Source of the DNA: Adiantum capillus-veneris
Lineage: Eukaryota > Streptophyta > Polypodiopsida > Polypodiales > Pteridaceae
Direction of reading: 5' to 3'
Assembly: GCA_014529385.2 (NCBI GenBank)
Contig: CM043962.1
Span: 44,882,598 to 44,946,597 of the forward strand
Length of the DNA stretch: 64,000 bases
The translations under genes and the position numbers were made by a program. The notes beneath the pieces were generated by a model. The model saw nothing but the letters and a program-made list of their open reading frames with translations, was not told the origin of the DNA and made no database searches. Below are positions 11,494-22,111 of the stretch, piece after piece (the stretch's first letter is position 1; every line of letters begins with the position of its first letter).

Positions 11494-12765
11494 TCAGTAG
11501 TGCCACACCGCACTGTCAACTTCTGTAGTTGTTGCACAAGCTGAAGGTTGCGTGCTAACAGTACACAAGTAAAGTGTACCGACTTTTTCGCCCTTGGCAA
11601 CCACCAAAGATCCCTTTGAGATCTTCCACCGTTTGTTTCCGAATGCAATGTTGTGACCTTCATCGTCCAATTGTCCTGTAGAGATCAAATTTTTGCGAAG
11701 AGAAGGAACATGCCTAACATCTTTAAGCTTCCATTCATTTCCGTTAGCAGTTTTGACAGAAACTGTACCTTTGCCGACAATCTCACAAGCTTCATCATCT
11801 CCCAAGTATACATACCCAAAATTACCTTTGGTGTAGTCTTGGAAATGTTGCTTGTGTGGTGTCGCATGGAATGAAGCCCCGGAATCTACTATCCAGGAAT
11901 TAGACACATTGTCTAATGAGAGAATTAGAGCATCTTTCTCTACTTTACCTGCCACATTGGCCTCCGATGTTGGCTTGTTGTCTTGAGACTCTGTCTCCTT
12001 CTTCTTCTTGGACCAGCAATCCTTCTTGACGTGGCCCTTCTTGCCGCAGTTCCAACATTCAAGAACTGACTTTGTGCGTGAGTTGCTCCGCCTTGAGCGA
12101 TCACGACCCTTTTGGTTTTTGAACCTCTCCTTAAGCCTTCCTCTTGTTTCCATTGATAGTGCAGCACTTGATGATTCTCCTGTGCTTCTCCTTCGCATTT
12201 CCTCGCTTAGGAGAACACCCACAACATCATCAAACTTAAGAGTATTTGTGCCAGAGATAGAATTACTTACAGCCATCACAAGGCTGTCTCAACTATCCGG
12301 TAGAGATGATAGTATAAGAAGAGCTCGCACTTCGTCATCGAAATTGATTTTCACTGATCGAAGTTGACTTATGTTTGTGTTAAAGTCATTTAGGTGTTCT
12401 GCAATTGAACCATTCTCTGCCATCTTTAGATTGAACAAGCGCTTCATAAGAAATACCTTATTGGATGCCGATGGTTTCTCGTAGAAGTCGTCAAGTGACT
12501 TCATCAAGTCCTCCGTGGTCTTCATCTCCAAAACATTGAAGGCCACCGTTGACGCCAAGCTTAACCGGATTGTTCCCAGTGCCTTTTGATCAAGGACAAT
12601 CCATGCTTCATCTGCCATTGTTGCGGGCTTCTTTGCAAGACCGCCTAGTGGCAAATAGAGGTCCTTCTGGTAGAGATCATCTTCAATCTGCATCTTCCAA
12701 TGTTGGTAGTTTTTGCCGTTGAACTTCTCAATCTTGAGCTTCCCTTCCTCTGCCATAACTCCCAC
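11494..12765 (-). pseudogene. Copia gag and protease, one in-frame stop
   Basis: Gag starts at 12765; the codons before MAEEGKLKIEKFNGKNYQHW suggest either of two Mets. A UGA at about 12287-12289 follows LSSLPDS where copia Gag normally has Trp, and the frame continues from 12279. Next are a basic linker, the zinc knuckle CWNCGKKGHVKKDC (C-x2-C-x4-H-x4-C) and a retropepsin, SWIVDSGASFHAT, with DVRHVPSLRKNLIS near its end. The segment terminates at the UGA that separates it from integrase. Gag forms the particle and the protease cleaves the polyprotein. Confidence 0.92.
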
Positions 12766-12815
12766 TCAATTCAAGGAATCCTTTCCTTGAGATAATTTAG
12801 CTACGAGCAAACCTT

Positions 12816-12827
12816 GCTCTGATACCA
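12816..12827 (-). other. Primer binding site, tRNA-iMet type
   Basis: The minus strand reads TGGTATCAGAGC two bases inside the 5' LTR, the classic plant copia primer site complementary to initiator Met tRNA. Confidence 0.92.
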
Positions 12828-12829
12828 GT

Positions 12830-13613
12830 TGTTAGGAAATAAGACGTAGCTAAATAGATAATTGAGTAGATTACTTAATGGAGAGAGACAGATTTATATA
12901 CACGAGATTATAGAGTAGAGAGAGAGAGAGAGAGAGAGTACACACGATATACGTGGTTCACCCAATGTGGGCTACGTCCACAGGAAAGCAGCCACTCAAT
13001 GGCTTTAGTACTTCAAAACAAGAAGTAGTTTACAAAGGGATTATACCCTTAATGGAGCTCCCGCCTTGCTTCACTCTCACCACCTCACACTCACCTTGTT
13101 GCATCAACTTCACACTATGAAATGTGTGTAGAAATGGCCTCCTTTTATAGGCCAAAAGGGTTGCCCTCTCTTATGAGAGACAGCCATGTGTAGTCGCCCT
13201 TGTGCAAATAAGTCCAAATCGAACCCTCCAATCCGCCCATGTGTGGCCGCCCTTGAGAAGACAAGTCCGCTTTTGAATTTGGCCACCGGCCACCGGCCAT
13301 TGACTTCCAACCACCCGCCATCGGCCATTGACTACCGGCCACCGGCCAACCGACCGGTTGTTTTCCGACCACTTTCCGGCTGCCGTCCGTCCATAATATT
13401 CCGGCAAAAAAGAATATTCGGGCGAAAAAAAGTCTCGGGGGCCTCCGCCCCCAAGGCTTTTAAAGTGGCCCCTGATTCTTGTCCGTTAAAATTTTGGTTT
13501 CCGGTGAGTGATTTTCCTTCACGCACGATGGCTTCTCCTCATAATGGGGGCCTTACAAATGTGCGCTTTTACCACAGAAAATTACAATGGTAAATCAGGC
13601 TCCATACTTAACA
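12830..13613 (-). repeat. Copia 5' LTR (right copy)
   Basis: 784 bp with the same termini as 8093-8819. The extra length is additional GGCCATTGAC/CCGGCC repeat units at about 13290-13370. A GA microsatellite lies near 12917-12938. Confidence 0.93.
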
Positions 13614-13618
13614 CACAT
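13614..13618. repeat. Target-site duplication, right copy (CACAT)
   Basis: Matches 8088-8092 exactly. Confidence 0.9.
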
Positions 13619-13810
13619 CATCATTGTTCTTGCGGGCCATTGGCCGCCACACGACTTCCAGAGAGCACCACTATATGCCAAAACCGCTGCCCTATGCAAA
13701 ACCGCCACTAGTATCGCTAGCAGCACCCATAAGCGTGCACCATAGCCAAGGTTGAGGAGCTCTCTCTCTCTCTCTCCTTCTCAATGCTTGCACCATAGAC
13801 AAGGTTGAGG

Positions 13811-13812
<2 letters not shown>

Positions 13813-13901
<89 letters not shown>
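13813..13901. repeat. CT microsatellite, about 44 units
   Basis: A pure CT run. The unit before it, CACCATAG(C/A)CAAGGTTGAGGAG, occurs twice (about 13738 and 13791), each time followed by a CT tract. The minus-strand ER-repeat reading across it is an artefact. Confidence 0.95.
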
Positions 13902-13903
<2 letters not shown>

Positions 13904-15909
13904 GTTCTCATTGCTCATATGGGGTGCCCAACTCTAGCTCTTATACCTTGTGAATTTGGCATGGAACGTGGCATTCCAAGGTGAGGCAACCCTCCAAGCC
14001 TCTCAAAAAACCCATGAGAACTTTCAAAAAGAATCCATTTTTTGGCCCAACTTCCCTACACTCTCATTTGGTGTCTAGGGATCCAATCCTCATCTTGTCA
14101 AGCCACCCCAAAGTTTCCCCTTTTTTACTTCAATTTACATCAATCTTGCTGCACATTGACTTTGACATGGCCTCGAACTGAGCACCACAAAATGGGAGAA
14201 AATCATCAAACCCTCCATGCTTGGCATCCATAGCTCCAATTAACATATTGTTTCTTCCTATTAGCTTCATATAGTGCATACTACATCCCACAAGTTGGTC
14301 AAGGCCTAGAAACCGCCAGATGGCACAACTTTTAATGCAGTCAAGATCGCACATACCCGGGCCCCAATAAACATTCATCGACTGCCCATAACTTCCTCAT
14401 CTCGGATCCAATTCCCAATCCAAAAGGACCGACATGGCCCCCAACTCGAGTGCTTCACATTTACCTACTAAAACCAGTCCTAGACACCTATCCTCATCTG
14501 CAATGCATTCCACCTTCAAACTAAAATATCTCGCACATCGTGGCTCCATTTGATGAGCTGTCTCGACCAACTGACTTGGCACTTCAAACATCACATTTCC
14601 AGGCCAAAAAATAGCCCTTTGGACTTCTTCACCTACCATCCCATATCAGCCATACACATCAACTATTGTTTGCCTACCCAAGCCTTTCCCCCTTGCTTCA
14701 GCTCTCTAACATGCACTTGCTAGCCCGAACACACCTAATTGTGCCACCTTCTATGGTTGACCAACTTTGGCTGCACCAACGTGACTTTTGACAATCAAGA
14801 ATTGAAAATCTAACTTGTGTGAGTTGGAATTAATAGATCCCACAATTATATGTCTCCATTTATTGATAGATTTCACTACTTCTTGCAACAAACTAATGTG
14901 CTCTTGATTAATCAATGCAATTACCACCCCACTATAGGATATGTAGACATTTCAAGAAGTCTTTGGAGAAGTTCTTGAATGTCTATAAATCTCATGTAAT
15001 GTCTTTAACAAAATCAAAGAGCATGTCTATAAAGAAAATGTCAATTGAAACCTTCTTCTTCAATGACTCATACATATATTGAACACTTGTCTCATTTTTT
15101 CTTGCATTGTAAATGCTCCATGGAAGTGCACTTGACACCGAGGAGCCTTCCTTTTCTTTATCAATAAGCCAATGAAATGATGCCAAAAAAAAACTCAAAA
15201 CTTTGGATCCTTTATCCCATTGTGTAGCTTATTCTCTTTACAAATACCTTACAACTCTTCATAAACAATGTTAGAGATATCAAAATATCTACTAACTCGT
15301 CCCAATTCTCAAATTGACCTTGAGAATACTCTTTCTTAGGAAATTGTAGGAGTTCTTCTTGGAGTTCTCTATTCTCTTTGATCATCATGGTACATTTTTG
15401 TATATCCATATATTTGGAATGGACTTTATCCATATATTTATAATGGACTCTATTCTCTTTAATCATCCTGGCACATTTTTGCATATCCATATATTTGGAA
15501 TGAAATTTTATCTTGTACCATAAAAATATTCTTTCTCTACTCTATTTGAACATGCTCAATACCTTGTGTACCCAGCCCTTGTAGACATATGTTGAGATTG
15601 ATGGTGGGTGCCCAAAATTGTCACTTATATGTACTTATATGATTTTCTCCCACCTATCATAAAATTTCTTTGATGTGGGTGTCATGATTATGAAACTCTT
15701 GCACAACTATAACAACACCAATTTCCAAAAGTTTTTGCAAACCATGAAAAAACGCCCAATCAAACACTAGCAACCCACAAAAATCAATCAAAAGTAGTCT
15801 ATGAAGTTTTAATTCATGAATGTCAATTTAGAATGGGAAACAATCAATTAGAAGAGATTTACATCAAAATTTGAGAGTGAGTTATTTTTATTCTCCAATC
15901 AATATTTTT
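13902..15909. other. Unassigned repeat-derived DNA
   Basis: Short minus-strand open readings at 14397-14639 and 14130-14378 are adjacent and may be parts of one decayed ORF, but no motif is recognisable. A reading at 15212-15490 is produced by a tandem duplication. No host gene is supported. Confidence 0.4.
15367..15504. repeat. Two-copy tandem repeat, about 81-bp period
   Basis: CTCTATTCTCTTT(G/A)ATCATC starts at 15367 and again at 15448, both followed by ACATTTTTG(T/C)ATATCC and a shared TATTTGGAATG. Confidence 0.8.
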
Positions 15910-17004
15910 GAGGTTTGGACGATGTCCAAATCTCATGAAGATTATAAAAGAGCTAATGTAGATGGATATTAACTCAAGATGCATCCATGCCTTTGGAGAT
16001 GACAAATTTGTTTTTTGAGTTTAAGATTTGGACAATTCTCCAAATCTAGTTTAAAATTGAAATTTGTACGATTATACAGATCTCATCATCCTCTAGAGAT
16101 GTGGGAAGTTTTAAATCTATGAGACTGACAAGGCTCTGAGATTTTGGACAATCACCCAAATCTCATATTCAATAATGGATTTGGTTTGGGATAGAGATTT
16201 GGAATATATCTAAATCTCATCCCCAAGGATTTTATATGTGCTAGGAATGTTTAAGATAGTAAAAACAATGTTCAAGGATTCACATTTGAGAGAAGCCTTG
16301 GAAACACGAAAAATGAGCATAACTAGTGCAAAATGCAATAGCCCCATGATAAAGGTGCTCTTTGAATGTTGGCTTTGAAATTTGAATGTTGTCCAAATCT
16401 AGTTTGAAGTTGTGAATCTTATCATACTCTAGGACTTGGTATTTGTTAGATATGTTAAGAGCCATAAATTTATGAGCGGCAAGTCTATGAGATTTGTAAA
16501 ACCATACTAATCTCGTCTTCAAGCTTAGATCTTGTTTGAAGATCAGAAAAATTGTCCAAAACTCATCATACTCTATGACTCTATATTTGTTAGAGATGTT
16601 AAAGTGTCAAAATCTTTGAGTAGCAAGTCTATGAGATTTGGAAAACTATTCAAATCTCATATTCAAGCTTGGATCAGGTTTGTCGTTGGGACTTTATGTC
16701 TATCTAAATATCTTTCCCTAAATTTGTGTCTTTGTTGGGAATAATAATATGTCAACAATGGTTATCAAGCAATTTGGTTTTGAGACAAGCTTTGAGAACT
16801 AAAAATCCACCATAACAAGCAAAAGAAACATATGTAGAATTAAAAAATAAGTGTGTAGTATCTCGTGTAGGAAGACCCATGAGAAAGGTAGTCTTTAAAG
16901 ATTAAGTTAATATTTGGATGGTTGTCTAAATCTCATGATCCTTTAGGTTATTGTATTTGCTAGAGATATTAAGAGTCTATAGATTTGGGCAAATGTCCAA
17001 AACT
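15910..17004. repeat. Dispersed array of about 10 imperfect inverted repeats (GAGATTTGGAC / GTCCAAATCTC)
   Basis: The arms GAGATTTGGAC and its complement, 3-6 bases apart, recur at 15910-15934 (10 of 11 pairs), 16024-16047 (9 of 9), 16060-16084, 16138-16164, 16194-16218, 16378-16400, 16489-16514, 16633-16658, about 16910-16932 and 16981-17004. The intervening DNA is not an obvious tandem repeat, although ATGAGATTTG and CATACTCTA(G/T)GACT recur. Each site could form a hairpin. The design is like the palindrome arrays of elements B and C but the sequence differs. Confidence 0.7.
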
Positions 17005-17305
17005 CATCTTCACTCTTCTCTCTATGAGGAACTTCCCTTTGACAAACTTTCACAGTGATGGTTGTAAGAAGAATATGATAACTTCAATATTGATCAAACA
17101 CCCACTCATGATGTCTCAAATCTCCAAGAAATGGTGACGTGTTTCTCTTCTGAGATAGCCCGCCACTGCCCCTATTGAACTCGTCAAGGAGGTCAACCTT
17201 AGAGATTCGGATGATAACCCTCACCCTTCCCCAAATGAATGGGGAGATCGCTAAATCCAAGCCACAAATTGCCTATGCTAGGGAAAAATAATGCCTAATC
17301 ATTTG

Positions 17306-17590
17306 GTAAATCTATTAGACAAGATCCTTTCTAAAGGGGAGACTAGAGAAACTATTGGAAAACTCAAGGCTAGAAAAACACTTGGCTTGGGCAGAGATTC
17401 TAATGAATTTTATAACTTATACCAAGAGTTTTTGACACCATACATCATGTTGGTCTGACAAGAAGCTCTATCAGTAGGAGCTCTTTCCCCAATTGAGCAA
17501 TAAATTTGATTCAAAAGAAGGATTCTAGGGAGGATCTATCTAACTAGAGGGCTATTACCTTCCTTTCATGCGCTTGGTTGTGGGATCACC
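17306..17590 (+). pseudogene. Remnant of a LINE-type reverse transcriptase
   Basis: The reading includes IGKLKARKTLGLGRDSNEFY followed by LTPYI, then after stops QEALSVGALS and a weak match to the region that reads L-S-N-W-R-P-I-T in LINEs. That order fits the RT 0-2 region of plant non-LTR elements. Stops interrupt it and no endonuclease or tail is visible. It abuts the gypsy remnant that begins around 17620. Confidence 0.45.
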
Positions 17591-17619
17591 TGGCACTACT
17601 TGACTAGGTAGTTTCTTGT

Positions 17620-19520
17620 ATGCACTCTTTCAAGGATGTTTTTTCTTGGTGTTGTAAAGATTTGGAAGGAATCCCACCAAAATTAGGCATCCACACTATT
17701 CCTCCCGTCAAGGGGCTAAGCCAAGATGGGCTTACAAGCTTAACCCCAAGTATGCAAAAGCTATCAAACTAGAACTGGTGAAAATGCAAGAAGTGGGTAT
17801 CATCGTGCCCATAGAGAATTTTAAGTGGTGGTCATAGCTCCCAAAAATAAATCCAATAACATTTGTGTTTGTGTTTCCTACCATGCTTAGAATAAGGTAA
17901 CGATCCCGAATGGCTTTCTAGCCCCTTTCATAGAATGAGTGCTTGAAGACGTGGTTGGGCACATCCTTCACAATTTCACAAACAATTTTAGTGGCTACAA
18001 TCAATTGGGTTGTAGGCCACATAGGACATCATTGCAAGTTCATCATATGTATATTGAAGTTGCCCAACCCCTTACTTGCATGGCCAGTGTTGTTGCATTA
18101 TCTGTTGAATAAGTTTCAAGTTGCAAGTCAAGTGTGGTGGTGGCTACTTCTATTTCAAGAGTTTGATTTAGAGGTGGTCCTTTGTCCTAGCAATCATCAT
18201 GTCATGGCCGAGCACCTCTCTTGCATACAAACAGGTGAAGAAGCTATAGGGATTTTTGATGACTTCCCACTTAGCAATCTCTTTAAAGTGGACACAAATC
18301 TAGAATGGTATGGTGATGTGTTGTATTAGCTATCTACTAGCTTGTACTAGCGAATGCAATATCTCCTTTATAGAAAATATTCTTATTAAATCTAGAACAT
18401 TCACTCTAATTGAAGAACAGCTCTATAAGTTTGGTCCAGAGGGTTTTTTGGGACAATGTGTCTCCCCACATGAGGCCGAGCATCCTCTAGAGGATGCCCA
18501 CAATGGTCCAATTGGTGGCCATTACCTTAGTCACATCACCGCACAAAAAGTTCTACAAAGTGGAGGCCCTATGTGTTTAGGGATGCAATTGCTCATGTAT
18601 AGGTTTGTGATGCCTATCGGCATTGTGCACCTAAGCCCAGTAGGCAATCCACCTGTCCTTTACAAGTTTCAATGGCATGGTTACCCTTTGAATGTTGGGA
18701 TTAAAATTTTGTTGGTCCAATTTCTCTCCTAGCTCAACTAGGCAATCAAAAGTATCTCCTCATTGCTACAGATTATGTCACCAAATGGGCAGAGGTATTG
18801 GCCACAACTAACTGCACTGACAATATTGTGGCAAAGTTCTTGTATGAAAATATATTTTGTAGGTTTGGGTACTCCCTTGAAATCACCAGTGATCAAGGCA
18901 ATCACTTTGTCACAATGAGCTGATTTTGACACGACTGACCAACTACAAGATGTTTCATCGCAAGTCTTTCTCATACTACCCCAGAACCAATGGGCAAGTA
19001 GAAAGAACTAACAAGGTTCTCATTGTGATACTACATAAAGGATGCCATTTGGATCGAGCTTCATGGGCTTAGGCAATCCTCGGGACCCTCTAGGCATATG
19101 GCACTTATTTCAAAGCAACGATCAATCACACCCCTTTTCAGCTAGCCTTTGGCCTGGAATCCATTGCCCCTTTCAACAGGATACTCTCAAGTAGGTAGTC
19201 TTCATGTTGATTGTGGTATGGAGTCGACCTATATCTCTCATCTCTCTATGCTTGAAGAAATTATATTGTTAGCTTTCAATGCTCTCCAACTAGAGCATCT
19301 CTGTCTGTAAATCGTAACATGCTCGTTTTTTGCATGCCAAAATTCATGTCAGGATCCTTGGTGCTGCTCTATCAAGCTTGCTACCAAAGAAAGGCCAAAA
19401 AGATCATCCTTGCTTGGCAAGGGCCATACATAGTGTAGTAGATTTTACCCCAAGGAGCGGTACAATTATCAACCTTGGAAGGTGTTCCATTTAATCTAGT
19501 GTTACCAAGTTATTTTCTAT
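17620..19520 (+). pseudogene. Decayed Ty3/gypsy pol (RT start, RNase H end, integrase)
   Basis: Recognisable pieces in order: SFKDVFSW and KDLEGIPP with NPKYAKAIK (RT N-terminus, 17620-17810); EFDLEVVLCPSNHHVMAEHL (RNase H end, near 18160-18220); an integrase zinc-domain region (18440-18600); LLIATDYVTKWAEVLATT and EITSDQGNHF (core, 18750-18910); RTNGQVERTNK with the catalytic Glu (18975-19015); and a C-terminal piece to about 19480. The central RT with its catalytic Asp pair is missing, and many stops and frameshifts are present. It belongs to a different, older gypsy than A, B and C. Confidence 0.8.
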
Positions 19521-20381
19521 TGCTCCCCTAACTCTACCCACTACTCTGTTTTTTGTCTGGGAATCTTACCCATTTCTCCCTCTCAAACTCCTCTCAATAA
19601 CATTCATGCCACTCCTATTGTGATTTGTAGTACTCATCCGGGCTTTTCAATCTCACGATCCTCTCATTTGGATACTCTTTTCAAAATTTTCCTTATAGCC
19701 AATTAGCATGCCACGTTTCTAGGTTGCAAAATCACCTCATCACCTATACTCAATGTTGCACAATGGCTAGCCTTTCAAGAGATTATGCTTGGCCTTCTTT
19801 GGAGAACCCTAGGAAACTGATAATTAATCCTCTTTCCATCTCCACGTTGCACACTTCTCTCAGCTTCAACAATTTTTGTTTACTCACCATGATGCTCACC
19901 CTTCACCTTGCTACTCGACTCTCACCACCTTTCACTATTGGTTTCTCACCCTTTGCCCTCTCTCTCTACTTCAGGCTTGTTGATAGATTTTACTTCAACT
20001 TGCTATTAGGTGTACGCCCTTTGTCCTCTCTCTCGCCTTTAGATTGTTGGATGCTTGCCCTTGGACTTGCAGGCTTGATGGTTGCTCACCCTCGCCTTTT
20101 GCCCATGCTCACCGTGCTCACCTCTCGACTCTCAGTTCTCACCGCTCCCCATGCTCGACACTTGCTTCTCAGCTCTCACCGTTCTCCCTCACCTTTCACC
20201 ATTTTCCCAAGCTATTGATCACCATTTTCCTTTAGCCATTCACCAAAGTTGTTCATCGCCATTTGTCCAAGGTGTTCATCACTTTTTGCCTTCCACCAAA
20301 AATTAGACCACTGTGACTAACTCCAAATAATCCTAATGAAAGGCTTTCCTAATGGCTTGAAAAGGTTAGAGGACAGAAATT
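19521..20381. other. No gene recognised
   Basis: Low-complexity C/T-rich DNA with repeated CTCACC and CACCATTT words. The long plus-strand reading at 19724-20218 is Leu/Ser/Pro-rich because of this composition. Confidence 0.4.
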
Positions 20382-20816
20382 TAAGAAGAAAAACACAAAT
20401 GTATAAGGTGCATTCTACCATCTATATTTATATACACACAAAAAGTATTTTGACTTTCCACCTCCATGGTCTTTTCATTTCCTAAACTCACCCTTCACTT
20501 ATGCACTTGAGATGTTTTGAAAGGATTTTTACTTTTTTGAGATTGGGGAGACCTAATAGAAAAGGTATACCTAGTGGCTTCAAAATAAATATATTCACTA
20601 CTACTTACATAGTGAAAGACACTCTAAAGAGAAGAAACCTAAAGGGAAACTAAGCAACGAAAAACACAAATGTAGTAATGTGCAAACGACCATCTCTCTT
20701 TATATAAAAAAAAATTTCTTTTGATTTTCCACTTTCATGGGTCTTTTCATATCCTTCACTTATTTCCTTTTCATGTTTTTGAAGGCTTTTTAATTTTTTG
20801 AGATTGGGGAGACCGA
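20382..20816. repeat. Two diverged copies of a roughly 180-bp sequence, 272 bp apart
   Basis: GAAAAACACAAATGTA at 20386 and 20658 starts two stretches that share CCATCT, a TATA-like A/T run, TTTCCAC, CTTTTCAT, and GAGATTGGGGAGACC at the end (20540 and 20798). Confidence 0.7.
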
Positions 20817-21269
20817 ATCCTACATGGAAATTTTTAAAATATAATTCTACCAGCAGCACTTCTTACAAAACCCTTCATTAAATTAGTCATTCGTTGCCTC
20901 TTCTCAATAGAAAATCCTCCTGAGCCAGCTTGCATTGGCTTGCTATGTGGTTTGTATAGCATCAGTAGAATGTGTGCCCATCGATCTCTTCACCCAACCC
21001 ATGGACTATTTGCCCTTGCATACAGGACAAAGAGCATCTATAAGCCCACTTTGCTATAGAAATGCACATGTGTTCCTTGTGAGGGTCAAGGTCAAGGTGT
21101 GGTAATATCAAGTTTCTCTAAATGTACCTAGGTGTGTAGATTCGTGGCCTACAAAAAAAGTATGCTTTTGTGGAATCTATTCATTTCAGACATAGCTTGC
21201 AATCTATGTGACTTAGTTATTCACTAAAAATTGTGGTCATCGAATACAAGATGGTTCTAACTTGAAATA

Positions 21270-22103
21270 AGGAGCAACAACTCTTACATAAGGAGGAATC
21301 CTCCGAATCTTCCTCTAGGGATAGCAGCAAGAACAAGTTCGACCACAAGCCTAGTTCAAAGCAATTGCTAGATGAGGAATACTCTGATGAGGATTTGCCT
21401 AATCACCAGTGGTTCCACCCAAAAAGATGACAACTCTCTAGGTGCCTTGACATTTGGTTCCCTCTCTACCACGGCACTACTAATGGTCTACCACATATAA
21501 GTATCAAACCCATTATAAAAGGATATTTTCTCCCAAAAATAGCCATTACACCTTGGTCCTAATAATCTAACACATGCTAATCTAGTTGGCAATATTTCAA
21601 ATGCTTTAATGTGCACTCTACTGATCAATTTTTTGAAGCTCAATGGGGGGACTCTTACAATGGAGGATGTTAGGCGAGCTACGGAATAATGAATCCACTC
21701 ATACCTTTGCCTACCATAGAAACATTCTCCAATCTCTCCCCTAAGGACACTGCTAGTGCGTGCCAAGAGATTGCGATGCACTCACATAGGGACTATATCA
21801 GGAACTAGCAACTCTACTCCATCTTATAGTATTATTTCTTAATGCAAGCACCTGACAAGGTAGACGTCCCATCCTCTACAGTAGTCTGCAACAAATTTTT
21901 TGTCTTCTACATTGTCGACCCTACACATTTCACCAACTGCTTTGTCAGGTGCTATAGGATAGGGTAAAGCAATTTTGGTGTGAGGGCCATGCTAGGGACC
22001 CCGGCTATACAATCTCCAAATGGATACACCGTGATCTCCGACATCCCTCCCGCTTGAGAGACCGACACCAAGACAGGACTCCTCTTGCTCTTCGATGCCA
22101 ACT
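21270..22103 (+). pseudogene. Decayed 3' ORF of an old gypsy element
   Basis: A reading containing EESSESSSRDSSKNKFDH and DEEYSDEDLPNHQWFHP and, further on in broken frames, FYIVDPTHFTNCFVRCYR and SPNGYTVISDIPPA. It ends directly before a purine tract and TGTTAAC. I do not recognise the protein. Its position just before a PPT suggests it is the accessory 3' ORF of the plus-strand gypsy whose pol is at 17620-19520. Confidence 0.35.
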
Positions 22104-22111
22104 GAAGGGGG
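22104..22111 (+). other. Probable polypurine tract and LTR start
   Basis: GAAGGGGG is followed by TGTTAACATTCAC at 22112. This looks like a PPT/LTR junction closing the decayed plus-strand element. The LTR end is not identifiable. Confidence 0.45.

Larger units (their letters stand above)
8093..13613 (-). mobile_element. Complete Ty1/copia retrotransposon, minus strand, 5521 bp
   Basis: Two LTRs (8093-8819 and 12830-13613), a 5-bp target duplication, a tRNA-iMet primer site, a PPT and copia order gag-PR-IN-RT-RNase H define it fully. Two in-frame stops and one frameshift disable the polyprotein. It is inserted into an older minus-strand repeat. Domain sequences look like the Tork/Tnt1 branch, but that assignment needs a tree. 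Confidence 0.95.

Noticed and set aside
19724-20218. 164-codon plus-strand ORF
   Set aside because: Leu/Ser/Pro bias from C/T-rich simple sequence; no motif.
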